Part shown: in pieces, positions 7,577 through 14,029 of the stretch | Numbering within the stretch: position 1 is the stretch's first letter | How the letters are laid out: each line of letters opens with the position of its first letter | Source: a bacterium | Lineage (GTDB): Bacteria > Dependentiae > Babeliae > Babeliales > UASB340 | Direction: 5' to 3' | Length of the DNA stretch: 17,178 nt | NCBI GenBank assembly: GCA_030630075.1 | Contig: DAOVNS010000020.1 | Coordinates: forward strand, 1-17,178 | Position numbers and translations under genes: made by a program | Notes under the pieces: generated by a model | The model's database searches: none | What the model saw: the letters and a program-made list of their open reading frames with translations, nothing else | What the model was told of the DNA's origin: nothing

Positions 7577-7604
7577 TTTATAAGAATAAGTTGAATTAAC
7601 TCAA
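7577..7604 (-). promoter_or_regulatory. Sigma-70-type promoter for the gene at 6275-7504
   Basis: On the minus strand TTGAGT (7604-7599) and TATAAA (7582-7577) are 16 bp apart. Transcription would begin near 7570, giving a leader of about 65 bases that contains the paired 13-mers and the AAAGGAG ribosome-binding site. Confidence 0.45.
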
Positions 7605-7613
7605 TGATTTAAA

Positions 7614-7956
7614 AAAAGAAAAGCCGCAATAATAACCCCAAAGCTGACGCATTGGGTTACCATAATACCGCCTCAAGAGGCTCTCAACTAGAAAAATACA
7701 AAATCTAAATTTAGTTTTTTTGTCATCCTGAATTTATTTCAGGATCTCTTCAAAACGCCTAATTATATAGAAATTAAAAAAATTAATTCTAGATCCTGAA
7801 ACAAGTTCAGGATGACAAAATACACGATGATTTGATTGAATATATAGATACAAAAATTATTAATTATCGAATTCGCGTCGAATTATTAACTGAGAGCCTC
7901 TTGAGGCGGTATTATGGTAACCCAATGCGTCAGCTTTGGGGTAAAAGAAAAGCCGC
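7614..7956. mobile_element. Nested palindromic (MITE-like) element with flanking direct repeats
   Basis: A perfect 52-bp inverted repeat (7635-7686 and 7891-7942; tip ACCCCAAAGCTGACGCATTG) encloses about 200 bp without an open frame, so the 308-bp unit resembles a non-autonomous miniature element. Within its loop sits copy 3 of the dispersed palindrome (7719-7819). The whole is bounded by direct 14-mers AAAAGAAAAGCCGC at 7614-7627 and 7943-7956, which may be a target duplication. The right copy touches the 52-bp arm directly, while seven extra bases separate the left copy from its arm. The right 14-mer overlaps the terminator of tlyA. Mobility is inferred from architecture; no transposase is present. 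Confidence 0.6.
7719..7819. repeat. Dispersed palindrome, copy 3 (GTCATCCTGAACTTG family)
   Basis: Arms of 28 bp at 7719-7746 and 7792-7819 match those of the copies near 611 and 4826. The left arm has two substitutions (GAATTTATTTC instead of GAACTTGTTTC). The loop is 45 nt. It lies within the loop of the larger 52-bp inverted repeat. Confidence 0.9.
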
Positions 7957-7975
7957 TCTTTTCAGAACGGCTTTT
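7948..7975 (-). terminator. Rho-independent terminator of the grpE-pssA-deg-tlyA block
   Basis: AAAAGCCG (7948-7955) pairs with CGGCTTTT (7968-7975), with TCT/AGA continuing inward after one mismatch. On the minus strand the stem is followed by TTTTCTTTTA. It lies about 30 bp beyond the tlyA stop. The left arm is nearly symmetric in A/T runs, so it may also work for plus-strand transcripts. Confidence 0.75.
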
Positions 7976-8005
7976 TAGACAATAATTAATTTTAAAATTT
8001 AAAGA

Positions 8006-8746
8006 TTATTTTTCGTCTTTAACAAACAGTGCTAAATATTCAACGTTGCCACTGGTTGCGCCAACGATTGGTGACTTGATTACATCAACCATATTTAACC
8101 CATATTCAAGCATACCTTGTCGAATTTTTTCGATAACTTCTTTGTGAACTTTCTCATCTCGAACAACGCCACCTCGGCTGACATTTTCTTTTCCTGCTTC
8201 AAATTGAGGTTTTATCAAAGTTATAATTCTGCCATCAGGTTTTAATAATTTAGATACAGCCGGCATAACTTTAAGAATTGATATAAATGAAAGATCTAAA
8301 GTAACTAAATCAACAAGTTTTGGAAGTTTTTCGAGTTTTCTTAGATTTGTTCGTTCCATTAAAACAAGTCGATCATCTTGCAATACTTTTTCATGAACTT
8401 GACCATAACCAACGTCAACGCCATAAATTCTTTTGGCACCACGTTGCAAAAGACAATCGGTAAAACCACCGGTTGATATTCCTGCATCAAGAACAACTAA
8501 ATCTTTAACATCAACGTCAAAAAAATCTAATGCCTTTTCTAATTTAAAACCAGCACGACTTACAAATTTTGGTTCTTGAACAGAAAGTTCTATATCTAAG
8601 CTTGCATCAGTAATAGTTCCAGCTTTGGTTACAATTTTTCCATCAACTTTAACTTTGCCTTGCATAATAAAAGCTTGAATTTGATTGCGACTCAAATTTG
8701 GATATTTTTCTTGGACCAATAAATCTAATCTTTTCTTTTCTTTCAT
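8006..8746 (-). CDS. tlyA: TlyA family rRNA 2'-O-methyltransferase
   Basis: TlyA proteins are cytoplasmic SAM-dependent enzymes that methylate ribose 2'-OH of cytidines in rRNA; older annotations call them hemolysins. The 246-residue protein has an N-terminal S4 RNA-binding domain (RLDLLVQEKYPNLSRNQIQ, about residues 6-50) and an FtsJ-like Rossmann domain. The SAM-binding motif is VLDAGISTGGFTDCLLQRGA (85-104), followed by the DLVTLDLSFIS strand (146-156) and LIKPQFEAGKE (177-187), all typical of the family. I take the ATG at 8746. An in-frame TTG at 8752 lies two bases from the stop of the upstream protease gene and is possible. No strong Shine-Dalgarno is visible, so translational coupling to the protease is likely. 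Confidence 0.92.
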   Translation of the reverse strand: MKEKKRLDLLVQEKYPNLSRNQIQAFIMQGKVKVDGKIVTKAGTITDASLDIELSVQEPKFVSRAGFKLEKALDFFDVDVKDLVVLDAGISTGGFTDCLLQRGAKRIYGVDVGYGQVHEKVLQDDRLVLMERTNLRKLEKLPKLVDLVTLDLSFISILKVMPAVSKLLKPDGRIITLIKPQFEAGKENVSRGGVVRDEKVHKEVIEKIRQGMLEYGLNMVDVIKSPIVGATSGNVEYLALFVKDEK

Positions 8747-8754
8747 TTTCAACT

Positions 8755-10386
8755 TTACGCTTTATCTATTTGTTCTATTAACTTTGATTTTTTATAAAAA
8801 TATCGTGCTGCAAGTTTATCTTCATCTTTTAAGATACTTTCTACTGAAAGTGGAGCAAACATCTTATCGTTGGTCTTGATTGTTAAAAAACCATCCTTTT
8901 TGCACTTTGCAACAGCATTACGGAAGTCTTCTAAAGTTGCAACTTTTGTATTATTAACTTCGTTAATAATAGATCCAATGTTTAATACTCGTGCTTTTTT
9001 TGCTTGAGAATCTGGAAAAATACTAGTTATTAAAATTGCAGCATCATGATGAGTTTCTGGACGTATGTACTTTGCCATATCAGGAATTTTATCACCCATC
9101 ATTGCAACATGATTTAATGTTAAAGGCATTACGACCATTCCGCCAATAATTTCGTAATCAACGAAATCTGGTTCAAACTCTGGATAGATTTTACGAATAG
9201 GAGGAAGATAATTGTCATCTAATTTAAATTGAAAATCTTTTCTTTCACCATGTCTGTAAACAACAAGTTGCATATCGTCACCAACGGTGTACCTATTTAA
9301 AAAGTCTATTAATGAAATTTTGTCTTCACTCCAGGGGACAGCCAATTCTCCATATAAATCTAATTTGTAACCGTTGATTTCGTAAAGCATGTCATTTTCT
9401 TTAACGCCAACTTTATCTAGAATGGTTTTTTCGAAAACTTGAGCAATATACCAACCACCCGAAGAAGGATTGTTCAAGTATTTAACCATCTCTGGAGTTG
9501 CAACAGTAAAAATACATCCTAAAGTTGGACGTCTAAGGAGTTTTACTTTGTGCATATCATCAATTGCGCTTTTCACTTCATTTATCGGAATTATATAACC
9601 AATATTTTGAGCCTCCAAAACTCCTGCAAAGTTAATTCCAACAACTTCACCTAAAGAATTAATAGAAGGTCCACCAGAATTTCCAGGATTAAGAGGTGCA
9701 GTTATCTGAATAAAACCGGCACGTTCTCTACCGCTAACAATGCCCAAAGTGCTTTTTAATCTTTCTTGGCCTAAAGGGTAACCCAATGCCAAAATTTCTT
9801 GAGTTCTTAAAATAGAATCCGAATCACCCAAGCTTAAATATTTAATTCCACCTAATTCATCTCTAACTTGGTCAAAAGCTTCGTCACTCAATTTCAACAA
9901 AGCAACATCTTTATCTGGGCAAACCCCTACAATTTCTACATCAAAACGACGTCTACCAAAATAAGGAAGTTGAACTTGAAGACTGCTTGTTTGAGTTACA
10001 ACATGATAATTTGTAACAATATAACCTTCAGCATTTATAAAAAATCCTGTACCATAACTTTCAAAATGATCCGGAGATTTGTATGGTTCAAGCCAATTAA
10101 ATCTATTTACCTGAGAAAAAACCTGCACAACGGTATCTTTAACTCGCTTTTGCACATCAAGCCAATTTTTTGATTTAATCTCACCTGCTTCGATATCCTT
10201 AAGTTCAGATGATTCTTGTTTTGTAACTAGAACTTTTTGCTGTTGCGCAACCATAAACTCAAGATACTTTATTAAATCAATCTCTTTTTTATAGAGATAA
10301 TAAAAACCAAAAGTAAGAGGAAGAAAAACAAAAATCGTAGAATATATAAGAGTTCGTATAACACTAGTTCCAGGTTTATTGTACAT
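8755..10386 (-). CDS. Membrane-anchored HtrA/Deg-type serine protease with PDZ domains
   Basis: This is a trypsin-like ATP-independent protease of the HtrA/Deg group, which degrades misfolded proteins outside the cytoplasm. One N-terminal transmembrane anchor (about residues 12-31) is followed by a short coiled region and the protease domain. The triad is His128 (TNYHVV), Asp160 (PDKDVALLKL) and Ser237 (NPGNSGGP). The C-terminal half has two PDZ-like regions (about 285-395 and 430-525). The linker FVDYEIIGGMVVMPLTLNHV resembles the divergent PDZ region of the plant-type Deg2/Deg9 subgroup rather than E. coli DegP. At 543 residues it is longer than DegP for this reason. The ATG has AAGGG six bases upstream. 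It lies between pssA (84 bp gap) and tlyA (8 bp gap) on the same strand. Because the anchor keeps it membrane-bound, a DegS-like cleavage role is possible, but the protein is larger and has two PDZ regions. Confidence 0.9.
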   Translation of the reverse strand: MYNKPGTSVIRTLIYSTIFVFLPLTFGFYYLYKKEIDLIKYLEFMVAQQQKVLVTKQESSELKDIEAGEIKSKNWLDVQKRVKDTVVQVFSQVNRFNWLEPYKSPDHFESYGTGFFINAEGYIVTNYHVVTQTSSLQVQLPYFGRRRFDVEIVGVCPDKDVALLKLSDEAFDQVRDELGGIKYLSLGDSDSILRTQEILALGYPLGQERLKSTLGIVSGRERAGFIQITAPLNPGNSGGPSINSLGEVVGINFAGVLEAQNIGYIIPINEVKSAIDDMHKVKLLRRPTLGCIFTVATPEMVKYLNNPSSGGWYIAQVFEKTILDKVGVKENDMLYEINGYKLDLYGELAVPWSEDKISLIDFLNRYTVGDDMQLVVYRHGERKDFQFKLDDNYLPPIRKIYPEFEPDFVDYEIIGGMVVMPLTLNHVAMMGDKIPDMAKYIRPETHHDAAILITSIFPDSQAKKARVLNIGSIINEVNNTKVATLEDFRNAVAKCKKDGFLTIKTNDKMFAPLSVESILKDEDKLAARYFYKKSKLIEQIDKA

Positions 10387-10470
10387 AACTATCCCTTTTA
10401 AATAAAAATATTAACTAAATAAAGTCTAACAAATAGATAGAAAATAAACAGGGCAGAACAGCGACGATTC

Positions 10471-11214
10471 TTATTCTTTTACAAGAAAACGAATAAAAAA
10501 TGCACTGCAAAAATAAAAGAGAAACAACAACAAAAGAACTCGGTGAAACTGCAATATAGAAATTATTGCAAACATGATAATAAAAAAGACTACATACAAA
10601 TTCTTACTGAGGTGGGGCAACTTTTGCTTAAAAGCTGGAAATTTTACTGAACTTATCATTAAAAAAGCCAAGAATAATTCTAAGCAAACGATAAAAAATA
10701 TAAAAGAAGGATTTTTTGAAATCTTTGTTGTATTTAGCATTAATGTCGCCAAAAAACATCCCGCTATTGTTGTTGGAATTCCCAAGAAAAAAACGGTTTG
10801 TTGATCATGAATTACATTAAATCTCGCCAGCCGCAATAACCCGGCAAGAAGAAATAAAGCACTCAATATAACTCCAACAAAACCCCACGATTTTAATTGC
10901 CATGCATAAATTAAAAAGGCGGGAGCTAAACAAAAAGAAATCGCATCACTTAAAGAATCAAGTTGAACACCGATGCTGCTTTGAGTATTAAAAAGTCGTG
11001 CAAGTCTTCCATCAAGAGCATCCATTAATGCTCCTAACAGAATAAAATACGCTGCAGCAAAAAAGTTTCCGTTCGCAGAATAAATAATCGAACAAAACCC
11101 AAAAAAAGCATTTCCGAATGTAAAAAGATTCGGAATAAGATATAAACCTTTTTTTAAATCTATTTTTCTTTTTTTAACAAACCTAAATCGTTTTTCTCTT
11201 TTTAGGTAAATCAT
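10471..11214 (-). CDS. pssA: CDP-diacylglycerol-serine O-phosphatidyltransferase
   Basis: This integral membrane enzyme makes phosphatidylserine from CDP-diacylglycerol and serine, the committed step toward phosphatidylethanolamine. It has the complete CDP-alcohol phosphatidyltransferase signature: Asp68-Gly69, Ala72-Arg73, Gly82, Asp86 and Asp90, with the standard spacing. LIPNLFTFGNAFFGF (26-40) matches the start of the type II bacterial PssA group. Six or more hydrophobic helices follow. At 247 residues the length fits. The N-terminus is unusually basic (eleven Lys/Arg in the first 22 residues). The ATG has AAAGGA five bases upstream and lies 26 bp after grpE on the same strand. No phosphatidylserine decarboxylase gene is in the window, although the two genes are often adjacent. 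Confidence 0.92.
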   Translation of the reverse strand: MIYLKREKRFRFVKKRKIDLKKGLYLIPNLFTFGNAFFGFCSIIYSANGNFFAAAYFILLGALMDALDGRLARLFNTQSSIGVQLDSLSDAISFCLAPAFLIYAWQLKSWGFVGVILSALFLLAGLLRLARFNVIHDQQTVFFLGIPTTIAGCFLATLMLNTTKISKNPSFIFFIVCLELFLAFLMISSVKFPAFKQKLPHLSKNLYVVFFIIMFAIISILQFHRVLLLLFLFYFCSAFFIRFLVKE

Positions 11215-11240
11215 TTATTCCTTTACTTATAATCGAAGGA

Positions 11241-11843
11241 TTATTTTGCAACGCTAACTTTAGCATGCCTTAATACTTTATCTCTAAATAGATATCCAGG
11301 ATTGAATACCTGAACAATTTGTCCACTTTTGTGATCTTGCAAATCCACTTGCATCAATGCTTCATGAAAATTCGGATCAAACTGACCGCTACAATCTATC
11401 TCTTTTACATCTAAATCTGCAAGATTTTTTTTCAATTTTTTTTGGATAATTAAAAAACCTTCAAGTAAAACTGATGTCTTTTCGTCAAGTTCATCCTTAT
11501 TGCAACTTCCTAAAGCGAGATCAAGATCATCAACAAAAGGCAAAAACATTTGAATTACTTTTGATTGACCAACGCTTATCCATTCCATTTTTTCTTTTTC
11601 TATTCTTCTTTTGTAATTTTGAAAATCTGCATTAACACGCAATAATTTTTCTTTTACATTTATCAACTCTTGAGTTGTTAACTCTGGAGTTGATAACTCT
11701 TGAGTTGATAACTCAAGATCAGACGAATTATTAACATCTTCAGCCCGTTCTTCTTGAACACTATCTTGAACTTCTATATTATCTTTATCTAAAATTTGAT
11801 CGCTATCTTTTTTTGAATTTTTATCATTTTTGTTATTGGTCAT
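11241..11843 (-). CDS. grpE: GrpE, nucleotide exchange factor of DnaK
   Basis: GrpE releases ADP from DnaK in the cytosolic Hsp70 cycle. The 200-residue protein has a long acidic low-complexity N-terminus, then a dimerising helix (NVKEKLLRVNADFQNYKRRI, about 61-81, with the typical DFxNYKRR). The C-terminal beta domain ends in the family pattern QIVQVFNPGYLFRDKVLRHA followed by KVSV. The N-terminal part contains three tandem five-residue repeats, STQEL-STPEL-TTQEL, encoded by 15-bp units at 11668-11712. The ATG at 11843 has AAGGAT upstream. It is the first gene of a same-strand series leading to pssA, the Deg protease and tlyA. No dnaK or dnaJ is within the window and no CIRCE-like operator was seen upstream. 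Confidence 0.95.
   Translation of the reverse strand: MTNNKNDKNSKKDSDQILDKDNIEVQDSVQEERAEDVNNSSDLELSTQELSTPELTTQELINVKEKLLRVNADFQNYKRRIEKEKMEWISVGQSKVIQMFLPFVDDLDLALGSCNKDELDEKTSVLLEGFLIIQKKLKKNLADLDVKEIDCSGQFDPNFHEALMQVDLQDHKSGQIVQVFNPGYLFRDKVLRHAKVSVAK
11668..11712. repeat. Three tandem 15-bp units inside grpE
   Basis: TCTTGAGTTGTTAAC, TCTGGAGTTGATAAC and TCTTGAGTTGATAAC follow each other without gaps, and a degenerate fourth begins after them. They encode the (S/T)T(Q/P)EL repeats in the disordered N-terminus of GrpE, so copy-number change would be tolerated without a frameshift. Confidence 0.85.
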
Positions 11844-11910
11844 CGTAAATATCCTTAGTTCATGAAAATAGTAACTTTTGCTTTTTGTATTTACTCAATA
11901 GTAACAAAAA

Positions 11911-11933
11911 ATAAGGCCCTTAAAAAGGGCCTT
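11911..11933 (-). terminator. Rho-independent terminator after the DUF378 gene
   Basis: AAGGCCCTT (11913-11921) and AAGGGCCTT (11925-11933) form a nine-pair stem with an AAA loop. On the minus strand it is followed by ATTTTTTG, so it should end the DUF378 transcript before grpE. It lies beyond the 18-bp inverted repeat at 11941-12008. Confidence 0.8.
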
Positions 11934-11940
11934 TGGCTAA

Positions 11941-12008
11941 TTTAGACACAGGTGCAGCATATCAGTCTTCGCTAAAGCTACAACCGACAGGCTGCACCTG
12001 TGTCTAAA
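11941..12008. repeat. 18-bp perfect inverted repeat with 32-nt loop
   Basis: TTTAGACACAGGTGCAGC (11941-11958) is exactly inverted at 11991-12008. The loop carries TCTTCGCTAAAGCTAC, a core reminiscent of short extragenic palindromes in other genomes. It sits between the DUF378 stop codon and its terminator, so it would be a second hairpin in that transcript's 3' end. No second copy is in the window. Confidence 0.8.
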
Positions 12009-12023
12009 CTTATAAAAAATAGA

Positions 12024-12221
12024 TTAAGCTCTAAAAAGTGAAACCAATAGATAAAGACCTGATAATGCGATAACTGCATAAATAATTTTGTCTAAACCAA
12101 CGTTTCCAACCAAACGATCAGCATAACTTACAATGTTAAATCTTAAAAATGCGACCAAGCCCCAATTTATAGCACCAACTGCAGATAAAAAAGCTGCAAT
12201 CCAATCAATAATCTTTAACAT
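12024..12221 (-). CDS. DUF378 small membrane protein
   Basis: This is a two-helix membrane protein of 65 residues of the DUF378 family, whose function is unknown. The diagnostic GAINWGLVAF lies in the first helix (about residues 16-25), and the second helix (DKIIYAVIALSGLYLLVSLF) matches the family. I place the start at the ATG at 12221 because AGGAGA lies seven bases upstream and this gives the normal family length. The frame is open for 15 further codons upstream (to 12266), but they lack a ribosome-binding site. It is a single-gene unit with its own terminator, divergent from the ABC transporter genes. Confidence 0.88.
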   Translation of the reverse strand: MLKIIDWIAAFLSAVGAINWGLVAFLRFNIVSYADRLVGNVGLDKIIYAVIALSGLYLLVSLFRA

Positions 12222-12365
12222 AAAAAATTCTCCTAAACAAAAAATCAAAAGACAACAATTCCACAAAACTAATGTTTACTTTATTTTTATTTGAATAAAT
12301 TTGTAAAGATTTTAAAAAAATTAACACATAACTTTTCAAGAATATTTTCATAAAAATCTATTTCA

Positions 12366-12393
12366 TAGACAATTCAAAAGGATTTGTTATAAA
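12366..12393 (+). promoter_or_regulatory. Likely promoter of the Zn/Mn-type ABC transporter genes
   Basis: TAGACA (12366-12371) and TATAAA (12388-12393) are 16 bp apart, 42 bp before the ATPase start codon. I see no clear Fur/Zur-type inverted repeat in this AT-rich interval. Confidence 0.4.
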
Positions 12394-12435
12394 AAAAATC
12401 ATTAAACTTTAAACAATTAATGGATTTTAATAATT

Positions 12436-13137
12436 ATGAATCAAAAAGAAATTTTAAAAGTACAAAATTTAAATGTTCAATTTAACGGTGAAGAAATAAT
12501 TAAAAACTTATCTTTTTCGGTTAAAGAAAAAGAGGTTTTAGTAATTTTAGGACCAAATGGTGCAGGAAAAACTACATTACTTCGAGCACTACTTGAAATT
12601 ATTCCACACACCGGAACAGTTGAATGGAAAACAAAAGATATAAGTTATCTTCCGCCGCAAGAATTCTTTTCACGAAAAAATCTCCCGCCACTTAGCATTC
12701 AAGAGTTTTTTGAATTCAAAAAAGTTACACCAGAGCAAATTGAGAAAATTTTAAATCAAGTTGGGCTTGAAAAATCAATTCTAAAAAAAGAATTCACAAA
12801 ACTTTCAACCGGCCAATTCCAACGCATGCTTATTGCATGGGCACTTGTTGATGAACCAAAAGTATTAATTTTTGATGAACCAACATCAGGAATAGATATT
12901 GGAGGAGAAGAAACAATTTATTCGCTTTTGCACAAGTTCTGGGAAGAAAGACAACTAACAATTTTACTTGTAACTCACGACTTAAGCATTGTTTGGGAAC
13001 ACGCTCAAAATGTACTTTGTTTAAATAAGAAAAAATTATGCTTAGGAAGTCCCGAAGAAGTTTTAACTCCAGAAAATTTTCAAAAATTATATGGAGTGGG
13101 AATCAAATTCTATAGACATAGACACGGAGAAAATTAA
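12436..13137 (+). CDS. Metal ABC transporter ATP-binding protein (ZnuC/MntB type)
   Basis: This is the cytoplasmic ATPase subunit of an ABC importer, 233 residues. Walker A GPNGAGKT (39-46), signature LSTGQ (123-127, with Thr in place of the usual Gly/Ser), Walker B VLIFDEP (143-149) and the switch His181 (LLVTHDLS) are all present. The early Q-loop region (YLPPQEFF, 71-78) resembles that of the Zn/Mn/Fe importers (ZnuC, MntB, TroB). The C-terminus is His-containing (FYRHRHGEN), as in several ZnuC proteins. It is followed after one base by an ABC-3 family permease, which fixes the transporter type. No periplasmic metal-binding protein (ZnuA-like) is encoded next to it. The start has no good Shine-Dalgarno. 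The metal could be Zn, Mn or Fe. Confidence 0.87.
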   Translation: MNQKEILKVQNLNVQFNGEEIIKNLSFSVKEKEVLVILGPNGAGKTTLLRALLEIIPHTGTVEWKTKDISYLPPQEFFSRKNLPPLSIQEFFEFKKVTPEQIEKILNQVGLEKSILKKEFTKLSTGQFQRMLIAWALVDEPKVLIFDEPTSGIDIGGEETIYSLLHKFWEERQLTILLVTHDLSIVWEHAQNVLCLNKKKLCLGSPEEVLTPENFQKLYGVGIKFYRHRHGEN

Positions 13138-13138
13138 C

Positions 13139-13903
13139 ATGCAATTTATTTTAGCATTAATAATGTGTTTCTTTGTTGGGGCCTGCGCAGGCTACATCGG
13201 TTCATTGATGGTCACAAAAAGAATGGCATTAATGGGCGGCGCACTTGGTCATCTAACATTACCGGGAGTTGCACTCGCTTTATCTTATAATTTTGATGTT
13301 TCTTTGGGCGCACTTCTTTTTTTAGTTTTTGGAATAACATTAATTTGGCTTTTTGAACAAAAAACTAAACTTCCAACTGAGGCTCTAACCGCAGTAGTTT
13401 TTGCATCATCAGTTGCAATATCTTTTCTTTTTTTACCAAGAGATAAAACAATTCCGGCACTTATCGGCGATATTTCTCAAGTCTCTTTAACTGCAGCACT
13501 TATTACAATTGCTATTTCAACCATCATATTAATAATCATTAATAAAATCTTTTCCGAACTTGTTTTGATTAGTATTTCGCCAGATGTTGCAAAGGCAAGA
13601 AAGATAAACGTAAAAATTTACAATTTAGTCTATCTTTCTTGCATTGCATTAATCATTGCGTTGGGCGTAAGAATTGTTGGCGGACTCATGACAGCTGCAC
13701 TTGTTGCAATTCCTGCATGTACTAGCCGAAACTTTAGTAGAAATCTTTTTCAGTACTCTTATGGATCAATGCTTTTTGGCGGTTTAGCCTGTATTGCAGG
13801 AATAGTAATGTCTAGATTTACAACCGTTCCAGCTGGACCATCAATAATTATTTCAAGCAGTTTTCTTTTTCTAATTTCACTGTTTTTTACTAAAAAAAGC
13901 TGA
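13139..13903 (+). CDS. Metal ABC transporter permease (ZnuB/ABC-3 family)
   Basis: This is an inner-membrane permease of 254 residues from the ABC-3 family, which takes up Zn, Mn or Fe with the ATPase encoded just before it. About eight hydrophobic helices are visible. Family landmarks are KRMALMGGALGHLTLPGVAL (about residues 23-42), the cytoplasmic coupling region SPDVAKARKINV and the LGVRIVGGLMTAALVAIPA stretch. The ATG at 13139 begins one base after the ATPase stop with GGAG ten bases upstream. The open frame reaches back to 13091, but that part overlaps the ATPase gene and is not membrane-like. No terminator follows directly. Confidence 0.88.
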   Translation: MQFILALIMCFFVGACAGYIGSLMVTKRMALMGGALGHLTLPGVALALSYNFDVSLGALLFLVFGITLIWLFEQKTKLPTEALTAVVFASSVAISFLFLPRDKTIPALIGDISQVSLTAALITIAISTIILIIINKIFSELVLISISPDVAKARKINVKIYNLVYLSCIALIIALGVRIVGGLMTAALVAIPACTSRNFSRNLFQYSYGSMLFGGLACIAGIVMSRFTTVPAGPSIIISSSFLFLISLFFTKKS

Positions 13904-13930
13904 ATTTCACTCGCATTTACCAAGAATTCC

Positions 13931-13946
13931 ACTTATTTAAATAAGT
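13931..13946. promoter_or_regulatory. 16-bp perfect palindrome beside a -35 box
   Basis: ACTTATTTAAATAAGT is its own reverse complement, and outer bases CAAGAA (13921-13926) and TTCTTG (13946-13951) are also complementary. It abuts the -35 box of the promoter at 13949-13978, as an operator would. The DUF134 DNA-binding protein two genes downstream is one candidate regulator, by inference only. Confidence 0.4.
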
Positions 13947-13948
13947 TC

Positions 13949-13978
13949 TTGACGAAGCAAGGCTTGCGGGTATATATT
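13949..13978 (+). promoter_or_regulatory. Strong sigma-70-type promoter of the DUF5320-like/DUF134 pair
   Basis: TTGACG (13949-13954) is followed after 16 bp by TATATA (13971-13976), or after 18 bp by TATATT (13973-13978). Transcription would start near 13985, leaving about 45 bases to the ATG at 14030. Confidence 0.6.
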
Positions 13979-14029
13979 CATAACATGAAAACAAAACAAT
14001 ACATAAACACATTAAAAAAAGAATATGTT

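Larger units (their letters stand above)
7505..8005. other. 501-bp non-coding interval between two minus-strand genes
   Basis: From left to right the interval carries the promoter region and paired repeats of the gene starting at 7504, a nested palindromic element (7635-7942) bounded by 14-bp direct repeats, and the terminator of the tlyA cluster (7948-7975). I find no plausible protein gene; the remaining sequence is AT-rich. Confidence 0.8.

Noticed and set aside
611..7819. CRISPR array made of the repeated GTCATCCTGAACTTG units
   Set aside because: The units are inverted pairs kilobases apart with unequal loops, not regularly spaced direct repeats, and no cas genes are present.
13091..13138. 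Upstream extension of the ABC permease
   Set aside because: It overlaps the ATPase gene in another frame and encodes a polar segment; the ATG at 13139 starts directly with the first membrane helix.
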